Origin: Acidovorax sp. NCPPB 3576
GTDB lineage: Bacteria > Pseudomonadota > Gammaproteobacteria > Burkholderiales > Burkholderiaceae_C
DNA: 64,000 nt
Assembly (NCBI RefSeq): GCF_028473605.1
Contig: NZ_CP097267.1
Location: 3,836,501-3,900,500, forward strand
Direction of reading: 5' to 3'
Shown here: positions 8,006 to 16,825 of the stretch, piece after piece
How positions within the stretch are numbered: position 1 is the stretch's first letter
How the letters are laid out: the number at the start of each line of letters is the position of its first letter
Made by a program: the position numbers and the translations under genes
Notes under the pieces: generated by a model
Told to the model about the DNA's origin: nothing
The model's input: the letters and a program-made list of their open reading frames with translations, nothing else
Database searches by the model: none

Positions 8006-11000
8006 TCAGGTGAAGTTCAACGACCGGACGCTGGCGCTGGTTCTCACGTCGTGGCGGATGCCCATCATCCCGTTCACGCCCCGGATGTCGCTGGCCGACT
8101 GTTCGTTGGCGTTGATCAAGAAGCGCGCCTCGCGGTAGCCGGGGTCCTTGTGGATGGTGTTGATCTCGCGCTCGGCGTGCTTGGCGGCTTCCTTGTCGCC
8201 CAGCTTTTCGGAGAGCGCGCGGTCCGCCTCCAGCAGGTTGCTGGTCTCCACATGGTTGGGGCCCCACTCCCAGTACAGCTGCGATGTGCCGGTCAGGTCG
8301 CGGTGCTCGCGCAGCCGGCCGGCGAATTCGCCGAGGATCTTCTTTTCGGTCTGCACGGCGTGGTCGCGGTCCGCCCCGTGCCGTGCGGGGAAGAACTTCT
8401 TGGCTTTGTCTTCCGCGAAGTTCTCCACGTCTGCTGCCAGGTTGTTCACGAAGTCCTTGCTGGTGACCAAGGTCTGCGTGGCAAAGCTGGTGGGCAGTTC
8501 CTGATCGTCGTACAGGATGCGCGTGGTGGTGCGCGTCTCGCCATCCCGGAAAAGATCGGCGGAGGCGGAGCCGAAGGTGGCCGCCCCCAGCGATGTCATG
8601 CTGGTGACGGCCTCCTCGGGAGGCTGCCCCGGGACGGCTTCCGGCGCGGTGACGCCTTCGATCAGGCCACTAAGCGATGCCAGGGCGCCCGTCACGTTGG
8701 CCTTGAACGCCTTGGATTCGGACTCGCGAATGACCTTGAGCGTGCCCGAGGTGTCGCGGTATTCGAGGGTACCCAGCCGCATCTCCCCGCCGACGCTTGC
8801 CTGGGGCAACCCCACGCGCAAGTCGCCCAGCGTCGTCCCGACGCCTCCGGACGTGCTGCCGGTGAGGCGGTGGTCCTTTTGCCGCACTTCGAACGCACCG
8901 ATGGAGATGCTGTCGCCAAACTCCTGGTAGGCGCGCTTGACGAGCGAAGACTGGTCTTCCTTGTTGCCCGGGGTCTTGTAGGCGCCGGCTTCATCGGGCA
9001 CGCCGATCAGCAGCTTGATCAGGCGGGCCTTTTGCTGTGCCAGGTCCCGGTCGCCGCCCACGCCGCCGGACTTGTGACGGGGAAATCCGAACACGGCGCC
9101 TTCCTGATCCAGCAGTTCGTAGCTGTGGCCCACATCGCCACCGACAAAGGCGGAAAACGATGCGGCCTCCGTCATGCCGATGTTGAAGCCCACCGAGGCG
9201 CCCGCCCCTTCCTGCACCCGCTTGACGGTGGACACGCTCATGCGCAGCGAGCTGCGGTCGGTGGAGACCCCGGATTCGAAGGAGACGATGCGGGTGCGCC
9301 CGCCGCCCAGGTCGGCACGGACGGACAGGGTGCCTGCGGACAGGACGCCCGAGATGACCTCGGTCACGTTCCGGCTGGTGCCCTGGGTGTTGCCCGCGTT
9401 GGCCAGCGAGAAACCCGACCCCAGTTCTTCGCCGCGAATCATCGAGGCGAGGATTTCTGCCGCTTCGACCCGGGTCTTGCCCTTCATCGCGGTATTGGAC
9501 GGCACGCTGACCTGAGGGTCTTGCGACACGCGGGCGAACGCGGTCGAAAAGCCCTTCCAGTCGGGCTGGCCGGCCTCGGGGCGGTAGGTCTGCATCTCCA
9601 GCGCCGACTGCGCGTCGGACGGTCCGCCCGCATCGCCGGACCACGCCAGCAGCCGGGCGGGGGTGAGGGGCAGGTTCTGTTCGGCGAGCGCGGCGTCCAC
9701 CAGTTTCCCGATCGGGTCGGCCAAGCCGGCGTCGCCGGTCGCAGCCTCCGGCAGCTGGATGGCCGCCATCACCGCCTGGCGCACCTGGGCCATGGCGGGT
9801 TCCGGGAGGTTGTCGCCGCGCGCCAGGCGGGGCAGCAGCAGCGCCTCCGCCTTGGCGCGCTGAAGGATTTCGGCGCGCACCATGTTGCGCAGCAGAGAGC
9901 CGCCCACGCCGCTGTCGTCCAGCAGCGCCTGCGCGTCCACCGTGTTCTGCGCACTGGGCAACGCGCCGTTCTCCACGCCTCCGCGCGCCTTGATCGTGGA
10001 CTCCAGCACATCGACCATGTCCTTCATGGCCCGGCCTTCGTGGATGCCGCCGATGTGCGACAGCTCGAAGCCCATGTTCTTGCCCCGCGAGGAAACGATG
10101 GCGTCGTAGCCGTAGAAGGGGCTCTTGCCGTGGTGCAGCGACCCGTAGCGCAGCGTGTCCGCAATGCGTTGAAAGCCCTTGGGCGATGCGATGGCGCGGT
10201 TCAGGTGCATGCCCACGCCCTTTGCAGCGCGCGACTCGGTTTTGTGGAACTCGCTCTTGCTGCCGTCCGGATTGCGGGGCTTGTCGGTCACCATGCCGCC
10301 ACGGGCCATCTGCACCGCGAAACGGCAGCCATGGACCTCCTGGATGGCGGGGTCAAGCTCATCGCGCACGGCCAGCAGCGCTTTCTCGGCGAGCGAGAGC
10401 GAGGATCCGTTGGCGATGGGCGCACCCGCGCGGCCGGGCCAGCCATTGGGCGTGGCCTCTACGGCCCTGCCCAGACGGCCATGGGCGAACATGCTGACCG
10501 GATCAAGCGCAGGAGCGGTGTTGCCCGCAGCGCGCGCCACTTCTGCGGCGGCACGCAGGTAGGCGCGCATCGGGCCGCGCTGCGCCGCAGTCAGAGCGGG
10601 CGCGCCATCCGCCGCGCCCTCGGGCTTTGCAGTGACCTTGCTTAGAAGGTCCAGCCCCTTGCCCCCCGGCATGCTTTCGATCTCGGCCGCGAATTTCCAG
10701 GCCATTTGCACATCGGCGCTGACGCCGTCCGCGGGCGGTGCCAGCAGGTCGGCCACCAGGCGCACTTGTGGCAGCGCCTGCAGGAGGCGCTCGGCTTGCG
10801 CCGTGTCCTTGCTGTGGGTGGCGAGCGCCTTGACCAGGACGACGGTCTCACCCGCCGACATGCCCGTGGCGGCCTTCAGTTGCAGGACGCTGGCTTCCAA
10901 CGCCTTCTTGCGGTTGGCCGGACCGTCGAAATGCTTCGTGATGGAGCCGAAGATGGTGGCGTCTTTTCTGAGGGCCTCGGTGACTGCGCCTTCCTTGGGC

Positions 11001-13423
11001 AAGGTGCGGCCGACGCGGGGCGCGGCCTGCTGCAGCGTTTTGGGCACCTTGACGGCCGAAGCGCCTTCCTGGCCGACGAAGCTGCCGAACTTCGGCGCTG
11101 CAGATGACACCTTGCTCTGGAACGGATTCCAGGGTGGCGATATCGTGGTGCTAGATACGCCGAAACCGTGCTTGAACGCACCTTCCTTGAGGCCCTCGGT
11201 GACCTTTTTCAGCTTGGACAGGCCGTCCTGGCGCCGCAGGTCCTGCGCAGGGGCCTCGCTCGCGATGGGCCCATCGGCAACCGACGAGGCCGAACTGTGT
11301 CGACTGCTGACGCTGTTGCTGTCGCCGTCGCCGTCACCACCGCTGTCGTCGCCGAATCCCCGCACCTGCTGCTTGGCGCCGATCTCGACGATTTCATCGC
11401 TCTCGGCCATGTCCAATGTCTCCGTCCCATCCTCGGGCTTCGAGACACTCTCCAAGGGGTTGGTCGCCCCACCGGAGGTCGATGCATAAGCCGTTTGAAT
11501 GGAAGGCTTGCGGAGGGGCCACCCCGCACTAGCTTCATCCACCCCAGAAGCTTTGCCACCCGCATTACCGGAAGGTGGTGGCGTTTTCGGTGCCTCTGAT
11601 TTCGAGGATTTGATGCCTACCGCTTTCTTGATGTTGCTTGCGAGCTTGGCCTTGAACGATTTGCGGGGTTTGGACTGACCGAGGACTGTAGATTCCTCAT
11701 CCGCTTTCGGCACATTCTTGTCTGCTGCTGCGGCCTTCAGGTCCTTCAGCGTCTGGGCCGTGACGGGATCGCCACCGTTGTTGGTGACGTGGTTGTCCAT
11801 GAAGTCCTTGGTCAGGACGTTCTGTTCGAAGTCGCGCACCTGCTTGCGCGACGCCACGAACACGCGGTCGTAGGTGCCGTTGAGCACGTCATGCTTGGCT
11901 TTGGCGCTCATGCCCTGGAACAGGCCTTCGTCGTACATCTTCTTGGTGGCTTCCCAGGTGCCGGTTTCCTTGGGCGCCAGCGTGTCGGAGCCAAAGCAGA
12001 TGCGGTGACTGTGGTCCTGGATGAAGCCGCGCCAGGCGGTGAGCGACTGGTCGTCCTTGCCGATCTGCTTGGCCACTTCGCTCCACGAAATATCGAGGTT
12101 GAGGTTGGGGCAGTCCGCCAGCAGCTTCTTCAATGCATCGAGATGGCCTTCGCCCTGCTGCACGAAGCGGCCCAGGCCACCGCCGTGCGCCCAGACGATC
12201 TGGGTGTCCTTGACACGCGGGTCGCTGAACATCTTGCGCAGCCCTTCCAGGTTGGCGGGCGCCCGGGCTTCGGTGGACTTGCCTTTGCCGTTGAACTCCT
12301 CGACCTGATCGTGCAGGTTGTCGATGTCGCAATGCAGCACCACGGGCGTGCCGACCACCCCCGCCACTTCCAGCAAGCGCGTGAGCGGCTTCATGCGGCC
12401 GGTCTGGGTGCTGGCCTGCAGCAGGCCACCCGCGAACATGTCTTCCACCAGTTCCTTGTGGACCGTGATTTCGCCGATGCCGGTGAAGGTGCCCTTGGTC
12501 TTGTACAGCTCGTACAGCAGGCGGTCGCTCACGCGCGGGTCGCCCAGGTGCAGGCCGGTGATCATGGGATCCAGACGGCTACGCTGCGCCTCGCTCATGC
12601 TGGAATTCTTGATGACCGTGGCCAGATCGGTGTTGACGGCAGTGTCCACATACAGGATGGACGCATCGACGATTTCCTTGATCAGGCCCGGGTCCTTGCG
12701 AAAGTCGTCGATGTCCAGCTTGGGGCGGCTGGCCAGTTCTTCGCTCGTGCGACCAGCCAGCACACGGTCTTCGATCTTCTTGGGCACGTAGTAGAACTCG
12801 AGCGGGCCGCAATGGTGGGCATGCTCGCTGCCGCCCAAATGTTCGGAGATTTCGTGGGGATTGAGGGCGGTGGTCGCGCCGTCGGCACCGGGCAGCTTGG
12901 CTTGCAGCAGCGACGTGGGGATGGGCATCAGCGTGGTGTTGCGCACGCCGATGTCGTCCATCATCTTCAGCAACTGCTCGGGGTTCAGCCCGCGCTGGAC
13001 ATAGTTGGTGGGGTGCATGTGGCTGTCGCTGTGCGCTTCCAGCCCGCTCGACATAACGAAGCTCGGCACATCGAAGTGGTTGCCGACCGTGATCGGCTCG
13101 CCAGCCTTGGGGTGGTCCGGGCCATGCTTGATGACCGCACCGGAGTGCCGCTTGCCCACCAGCGAGTCGGGGCGCACGCTGCCGTCGCTGAAGCGCTGGG
13201 GCTGGCCGACCACCATGCTGTCGGTGGAGGAAGGCACGGAAGCCGATTTACCCGATTTACCCGACCTAGTGAATGCGGTGCGCAGGCCGTCGAGCACGCC
13301 ACTTCCACTGAACTTGGAAGACTTATTCGTGGACGAAGCCCCACCACCCTTTTTTGACGTCGTCTGTTGCAATGCAGGGGAGGTGACGGACGCTTTCGAC
13401 AATGACGATTTGCCAATGGCCAT
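8006..13423 (-). CDS. Giant candidate type III effector with amidohydrolase-like domain
   Basis: 1805 aa. The first about 85 residues are rich in Ser, Thr, Lys and Gly with no hydrophobic signal, as in type III secretion signals. Residues about 90-500 resemble a metal-dependent amidohydrolase barrel: DSHMH (about 135), VVLHCDID (about 363), WAHGGG (about 409) and FGSD (about 477). Residues 600-760 are low-complexity and Ser-rich. The remainder has a helical part and then a long glycine/serine, beta-rich part (about 1330-1650). A PIP box lies 80 bases upstream. An AWR triplet occurs near residue 470, but that alone does not place it in the RipA/AWR family. AvrE/HopR-type giant effectors are another possibility. 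Delivery into plant cells is inferred from promoter and composition. Confidence 0.75.
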   Translation of the reverse strand: MAIGKSSLSKASVTSPALQQTTSKKGGGASSTNKSSKFSGSGVLDGLRTAFTRSGKSGKSASVPSSTDSMVVGQPQRFSDGSVRPDSLVGKRHSGAVIKHGPDHPKAGEPITVGNHFDVPSFVMSSGLEAHSDSHMHPTNYVQRGLNPEQLLKMMDDIGVRNTTLMPIPTSLLQAKLPGADGATTALNPHEISEHLGGSEHAHHCGPLEFYYVPKKIEDRVLAGRTSEELASRPKLDIDDFRKDPGLIKEIVDASILYVDTAVNTDLATVIKNSSMSEAQRSRLDPMITGLHLGDPRVSDRLLYELYKTKGTFTGIGEITVHKELVEDMFAGGLLQASTQTGRMKPLTRLLEVAGVVGTPVVLHCDIDNLHDQVEEFNGKGKSTEARAPANLEGLRKMFSDPRVKDTQIVWAHGGGLGRFVQQGEGHLDALKKLLADCPNLNLDISWSEVAKQIGKDDQSLTAWRGFIQDHSHRICFGSDTLAPKETGTWEATKKMYDEGLFQGMSAKAKHDVLNGTYDRVFVASRKQVRDFEQNVLTKDFMDNHVTNNGGDPVTAQTLKDLKAAAADKNVPKADEESTVLGQSKPRKSFKAKLASNIKKAVGIKSSKSEAPKTPPPSGNAGGKASGVDEASAGWPLRKPSIQTAYASTSGGATNPLESVSKPEDGTETLDMAESDEIVEIGAKQQVRGFGDDSGGDGDGDSNSVSSRHSSASSVADGPIASEAPAQDLRRQDGLSKLKKVTEGLKEGAFKHGFGVSSTTISPPWNPFQSKVSSAAPKFGSFVGQEGASAVKVPKTLQQAAPRVGRTLPKEGAVTEALRKDATIFGSITKHFDGPANRKKALEASVLQLKAATGMSAGETVVLVKALATHSKDTAQAERLLQALPQVRLVADLLAPPADGVSADVQMAWKFAAEIESMPGGKGLDLLSKVTAKPEGAADGAPALTAAQRGPMRAYLRAAAEVARAAGNTAPALDPVSMFAHGRLGRAVEATPNGWPGRAGAPIANGSSLSLAEKALLAVRDELDPAIQEVHGCRFAVQMARGGMVTDKPRNPDGSKSEFHKTESRAAKGVGMHLNRAIASPKGFQRIADTLRYGSLHHGKSPFYGYDAIVSSRGKNMGFELSHIGGIHEGRAMKDMVDVLESTIKARGGVENGALPSAQNTVDAQALLDDSGVGGSLLRNMVRAEILQRAKAEALLLPRLARGDNLPEPAMAQVRQAVMAAIQLPEAATGDAGLADPIGKLVDAALAEQNLPLTPARLLAWSGDAGGPSDAQSALEMQTYRPEAGQPDWKGFSTAFARVSQDPQVSVPSNTAMKGKTRVEAAEILASMIRGEELGSGFSLANAGNTQGTSRNVTEVISGVLSAGTLSVRADLGGGRTRIVSFESGVSTDRSSLRMSVSTVKRVQEGAGASVGFNIGMTEAASFSAFVGGDVGHSYELLDQEGAVFGFPRHKSGGVGGDRDLAQQKARLIKLLIGVPDEAGAYKTPGNKEDQSSLVKRAYQEFGDSISIGAFEVRQKDHRLTGSTSGGVGTTLGDLRVGLPQASVGGEMRLGTLEYRDTSGTLKVIRESESKAFKANVTGALASLSGLIEGVTAPEAVPGQPPEEAVTSMTSLGAATFGSASADLFRDGETRTTTRILYDDQELPTSFATQTLVTSKDFVNNLAADVENFAEDKAKKFFPARHGADRDHAVQTEKKILGEFAGRLREHRDLTGTSQLYWEWGPNHVETSNLLEADRALSEKLGDKEAAKHAEREINTIHKDPGYREARFLINANEQSASDIRGVNGMMGIRHDVRTSASVRSLNFT

Positions 13424-13460
13424 ATATATCTTTCAGTTGTTAACAAAGACAATCCAATTG

Positions 13461-13527
13461 ATATTAATTTTTCTCCCTTGCTGCCCAAACCTTGCTTTGC
13501 GAACGAAAGAAACGACAGCCAAGCGAA
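13461..13527 (-). promoter_or_regulatory. PIP box (HrpX site) of the giant effector
   Basis: Read on the minus strand, TTCGC (13527-13523), 15 bases, then TTCGT (13507-13503). This fits the plant-inducible promoter consensus TTCGB-N15-TTCGB and equally TTCG-N16-TTCG. A -10-like TAATAT lies at 13466-13461, 36 bases downstream, slightly further than the usual 30-32. The gene begins at 13423. Known: such boxes bind HrpX/HrpB-type AraC activators that switch on type III secretion and effector genes. Confidence 0.8.
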
Positions 13528-13586
13528 CCTTTGCCTTCGCGCCCGGAACTCCCGCCTTATTAATCGTCTATATGCTACCCATGAAG

Positions 13587-13624
13587 AAAATGCCGGTTCT
13601 GGTCACCCAGATACCGGCATTTTT
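13587..13624 (-). terminator. Rho-independent terminator, bidirectional
   Basis: An inverted repeat of 11 bases (AAAATGCCGGT / ACCGGCATTTT) with a 15-base loop and T runs in both directions. It lies 68 bases after the stop of the minus-strand cupin gene and shields the effector promoter from read-through. Confidence 0.8.
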
Positions 13625-13691
13625 GACATTCCCAAATGCGATGCCATTTGAAAATGGCGGCAGGACAAGGACTTAGCGAGGGATTTCCAAG

Positions 13692-14183
13692 CTATTTATC
13701 CGCTTCGAATTCATCATTTTCGGACACCATCGGGATATAGGCGCGGACCCATTCCTTGTCGTTCGACACGATCTTCCAGCTGTGGCCTTCGCCCTGGGTG
13801 TCCTCGGCCAGCAGAACCGTTCCCGGGGCCAGGCGGAAGGTCGAGCCATCGCTCACGCGAAATTCCAGCACGCCCTGCAGCGGGACGACATATTGCCGCC
13901 GAGGCGCCGGATGGGTGTTCTGCTCCCAGGCCTCCACGGAGTTGCTCAGCCAGAACTGCTGGCTCTGGATCTTGTGCAGTGCCGGCACCGTGCCACGCAT
14001 GAAGGCGGCATGGTGGTCGGGAGTGGAGTAGAGCTTGATGGCGGGAATGCGCGCGGCCGCTTCGTCACCCGCCCATGCGCAAGCCGTTGCGCCCACCATC
14101 GCAGCGAGGGCCAGCGCGCTGCGTGCCACGGGCGCACATCGATTCATCAGGGGTCTCATAAAACCTGTTTCATCCTTGTTCAT
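13692..14183 (-). CDS. Periplasmic cupin-domain protein
   Basis: 163 aa from the ATG at 14183. Starts at 14159 (MRPLMNR) and 14147 (MNRCAPV) are also possible and would give a cleaner signal peptide ending ACAWA-GDEA. The mature part has HPAPRRQYVVPLQGVLEFRV and FRLAPGTVLLAEDTQGEGH, the two halves of a cupin beta-barrel. The His/Glu set is less complete than in metal-binding cupins, so binding rather than catalysis is possible. Exported and single-gene, followed by a strong terminator. No pathway can be assigned from its neighbours. Confidence 0.7.
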   Translation of the reverse strand: MNKDETGFMRPLMNRCAPVARSALALAAMVGATACAWAGDEAAARIPAIKLYSTPDHHAAFMRGTVPALHKIQSQQFWLSNSVEAWEQNTHPAPRRQYVVPLQGVLEFRVSDGSTFRLAPGTVLLAEDTQGEGHSWKIVSNDKEWVRAYIPMVSENDEFEADK

Positions 14184-14250
14184 CTTGAAAAATGAGAGGG
14201 CGCGCCCTGCGCATCCGTTGAAGGCACCGAAGTGCGCACGCACGCCCATG

Positions 14251-14295
14251 AAAAAAGGGCCGGCCCTGCGCAGCGGTGTGCGCGGGTTCCGGCCC
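14251..14295 (-). terminator. Terminator of the b561/YceI operon
   Basis: On the minus strand a stem of GGGCCGG (14295-14289) and CCGGCCC (14263-14257) is followed by six T (14256-14251). It lies 36 bases after the stop of the last YceI gene. Confidence 0.8.
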
Positions 14296-14330
14296 TGGCC
14301 GCCCACGGCCCGAGGGCCATGGTGGAAGGC

Positions 14331-14909
14331 TTACTGCTTGACGGCTTCGATCTGCGCCACGATGCGCACGTTCTTGGGGAAGCCGTACTGCACGCCGTAG
14401 TCGGCGCCGAACTGGGTGCGGTCGATGGTGGTTTCGAAGTCGCCGCCGCACACTTCACGCTTGAGCATGGGGCTTTGGTAGCAAGCGAACTGGTTGGCCT
14501 TGAAGGTCACGGGCTGGGTCTTGCCCTTGATGGTCAGGTCGCCGGCCACCGACACCAGCTTGTCGCCGTCGAACGTGAACTTGTCGCCCACGAACTTGGC
14601 CGTGGGGTACTTGGCAGCGTCGAAGATGTCAGCGCCTTGCAGGTGCTTGTCGAACGGTGCCACGCCCGTGTTGATCGAGGTGATGTCGATCGTCAGCTCG
14701 ACCTTGCCGGTCTTGGCGGCCTTGTCCAGCTGCACGGTGCCTTCCTTCTTGTCGAAGCGGCCGCGGTTCACGCTGGCGCCGAAGTGGCTGATCTCGAATG
14801 TGGCGAAGGTGTGCGTCGGGTCCACGGCATACGTGGCGGTCTGGGCCTGCACGGCGCCGGCGGCCAGGGTTGCAGCCACGGCGGCGAGGGCGAAGAGGGA
14901 TTTGCGCAT
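14331..14909 (-). CDS. YceI-family periplasmic lipid-binding protein, copy 2
   Basis: 192 aa. Signal peptide MRKSLFALAAVAATLAAGAVQA, then the YceI lipocalin-like barrel: YAVDPTHTFATFEISHFG, DITSINTGVAPFDKHLQG, ATLTIKG-type strand (VAGDLTIKGKTQPVTF) and DRTQFGADYG near the end. YceI proteins bind isoprenoid or amphiphilic molecules in the periplasm. Start chosen from GGAGA eight bases upstream. Third gene of a b561-YceI-YceI operon, so a role in membrane redox or isoprenoid-quinone handling is likely but unproved. Confidence 0.9.
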   Translation of the reverse strand: MRKSLFALAAVAATLAAGAVQAQTATYAVDPTHTFATFEISHFGASVNRGRFDKKEGTVQLDKAAKTGKVELTIDITSINTGVAPFDKHLQGADIFDAAKYPTAKFVGDKFTFDGDKLVSVAGDLTIKGKTQPVTFKANQFACYQSPMLKREVCGGDFETTIDRTQFGADYGVQYGFPKNVRIVAQIEAVKQ

Positions 14910-14983
14910 GTCGATATCTCCGGTTGAAAAAACAAAAAACGGAACAGGAACAGAAAAACGGTCTCAGCGAGCGAAGGCGCGGA

Positions 14984-15559
14984 TCAGAGCTTGCCCACGC
15001 CCGTCAGTGCGAGCTTGAACTTGACCTGGACGTCGTCGGCGACCATGGACGTATCGGCCCACTCGTTCTCGCCGATCTTGAAGGCCAGGCGCTTGATGGC
15101 GAAGGCGCCGGTGGCCGTGGTGGTCGCGCCGCTCTGGGTCAGCGTGACGGGCACGGTGACATCCTGCGTGGCGCCCTTGATGCTGAGCTTGCCGGCCACT
15201 TCGTACTTGCCGGCGCCCACGGCCTTGATGGCGGTGGACTGGAACGTGGCCTGCGGGAACTTGGGCACGTTGAACCACGTGGCCTTGGGCAGTTCGGCAT
15301 CGGACTCCTTCACGCCCAGGGTGGCGCTGCCGGTATCGACGGTGAAGGCGATCTTGCTGGTGCCCAGCTTGGCCGGGTCGAACGCGACCTGGGCATCAAA
15401 CTTTTTGAACTTGCCTTCCACCGGCACGCCCATCTGCTTGCTCACGAAGGTGATCTCGCTTTGTTCGGGCACGAGCTTTTGCTGGGCGAATGCCGGTGCG
15501 GCCGCCAGCAGCGTGGTGGATGCCAGCGCAAGGCCGGCCAGCGTCATCGAATATTTCAT
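14984..15559 (-). CDS. YceI-family periplasmic protein, copy 1
   Basis: 191 aa from the ATG at 15559, giving the signal peptide MKYSMTLAGLALASTT ending AFAQ. The mature part has EQSEITFVSKQMGVPVEGKFKKF, SGSATLGVKESDAEL-type loop and LSIKGATQDVTVPVTL, the YceI fold. It diverges from the neighbouring YceI (this one lacks the HFG and CxxC-like features), so the two probably bind different ligands. A longer reading start 27 bases upstream exists but would spoil the signal peptide. Middle gene of the operon. Confidence 0.9.
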   Translation of the reverse strand: MKYSMTLAGLALASTTLLAAAPAFAQQKLVPEQSEITFVSKQMGVPVEGKFKKFDAQVAFDPAKLGTSKIAFTVDTGSATLGVKESDAELPKATWFNVPKFPQATFQSTAIKAVGAGKYEVAGKLSIKGATQDVTVPVTLTQSGATTTATGAFAIKRLAFKIGENEWADTSMVADDVQVKFKLALTGVGKL

Positions 15560-15658
15560 GGACAGGACTCCGTCAGTCAACAACAAACCAAAAATTCAGG
15601 AAGAACCGGCCGAGGGAGCCGGGAACCCCGGCGCCTGCACGGCCCGCGAAACGATCGG

Positions 15659-16222
15659 TCAGCCCCGGCCCGGCAGCATGCGCGACAGCAGGCCGTCGCG
15701 GTCGATGGCCTGGTGCTTGACCACCGCTGCCACGTGCAGCACGACCAGCGCAGCCAGGGCATAGGCGGTGATTTCATGCCAGGGCTTGATGGCCTCGGCC
15801 AGCTCGGGGCTCACGGGCACGAAGCTGGGCAGCGGCAGCACGCCGAGGAACACGATGGGGAAGCCGGCCGCCGAGCTGTAGGCCCAGCCGACCAGCGGCA
15901 CGATGAAAAAGAGCGCGTACATCAGGTGGTGGGTGCCGTGGTGCGCGATGTGCTGCCAGCGGGGCATGGCGGACTGCACGGCCGGTGGCAGCGCCGGGGG
16001 GCGGTGCGTGAGGCGCCAGACCAGGCGCAGGACGGAGAGCGCCAGGATGGTCACGCCGGCCCACTTGTGCCAGTTGTAGAGTTTCAGGCGCTGGGGCGAG
16101 AACGGCAACCCCGTCATGTACCAACCCACCGAGAAGATACCCACCAGAGCCAGGCCGAGAATCCAATGCAGGGCAATGGCCGTGCCCCCGTAGCGGGACG
16201 ATCGTGGCAGAGGAGGCGTCAT
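15659..16222 (-). CDS. Cytochrome b561-type membrane protein
   Basis: 187 aa with four predicted membrane helices: IALHWILGLALVGIFSVGW, ITILAL-type helix 2, LMYALFFIVPLVGWAYS and AYALAALVVLHVAAVVKH. Histidines in helices 1, 2 (YNWHKW), 3 (HHGTHHLM) and 4 (LHVAAVVKH) can ligate two b haems. Family role: electron transfer across the inner membrane between quinol and periplasmic acceptors. E. coli has the same pairing as yceJ-yceI. The start at 16222 places basic residues just before helix 1. Confidence 0.9.
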   Translation of the reverse strand: MTPPLPRSSRYGGTAIALHWILGLALVGIFSVGWYMTGLPFSPQRLKLYNWHKWAGVTILALSVLRLVWRLTHRPPALPPAVQSAMPRWQHIAHHGTHHLMYALFFIVPLVGWAYSSAAGFPIVFLGVLPLPSFVPVSPELAEAIKPWHEITAYALAALVVLHVAAVVKHQAIDRDGLLSRMLPGRG

Positions 16223-16533
16223 GGTCTTGGATTGGGTTTCGTAGGATGGAATGCTGCATCGCAACACTCCGACATGGCGCAGTGTAGATAGCCTTTTGTG
16301 CGCCAAGTTTCAATGGAATTGACGCAATGGTTCAAAAAATATGAATGTTCAGCCCTGCCGTGGCGGAAGAAGAACAAGGCTCGGCAGGGGTCGAGGCTCG
16401 CGGCCGGGTGCAAAGACTACCTTCCGTCAGGCCATCCGCCAAGCCCTTGCCGCGCCGTAGCGCAGACGCCGGCCCACTGGCATGGGCATGCATGCAGATG
16501 AAGGCCACGCCAAACGATGGGTCTGCCCACTTG

Positions 16534-16645
16534 GAGCGGCTAACAGAACCCTTCTGGCGTCGTTGCCGCAACTTGTCGTACCGCATGGACTGCCTGCGAT
16601 GCGGCGCCTGGCCAGAACCGCTTCGCTGGGTTCTGTTAGCCGCTC
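16534..16645. repeat. 112-base palindromic element
   Basis: The ends are perfect 18-base inverted repeats (GAGCGGCTAACAGAACCC at 16534-16551 and its complement at 16628-16645). A second inner pair follows (TTCTGGC 16552-16558, GCCAGAA 16611-16617). No open frame inside. It lies in the 600-base gap between the cytochrome b561 gene and the carboxylase gene and could be a small mobile (MITE/REP-like) repeat or a cruciform-forming site. Confidence 0.7.
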
Positions 16646-16692
16646 TTGGCCTCCGCCGTTAACGCATGCATGTGACGGGCATCGGTTCCAAA

Positions 16693-16750
16693 TAAAAATA
16701 GCCGCCAGCGCATATTCATCTAGCGCGAGCAGCTATAAAAATAGGAGCAT
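16693..16750 (-). repeat. Dispersed intergenic element (copy G)
   Basis: Read on the minus strand: TGCTCCTATTTTTATAGC, then CGCGCTAG, then ATATGCGCTGGCGGC and a T-rich end. It matches the copies at 19627-19686, 31474-31535 and 52143-52182 and sits after the stop of the carboxylase gene. The inner ATAG/CTAT pair and GCC/GGC pairs can fold, so it may act as a weak terminator. Confidence 0.65.
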
Positions 16751-16825
16751 TCTGGCGGCAAGATGCCAGAAGCCCCGTCGTCCGGACGCAGAAGGTGCGC
16801 TCCTTCGGGGCGCTGTCCGAGCGCC

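Noticed and set aside
7769..10645. Long open frame on the plus strand opposite the giant effector (958 codons)
   Set aside because: It is an antisense by-product of GC-rich codon use. It is rich in Arg, Gly, Ala and His with no family motif, while the minus-strand protein shows clear domains and a PIP promoter.
13461..13466. TAATAT as a firm -10 for the giant effector
   Set aside because: Its distance to the PIP box (36 bases) is longer than the usual 30-32, so it is listed only as a likely element.
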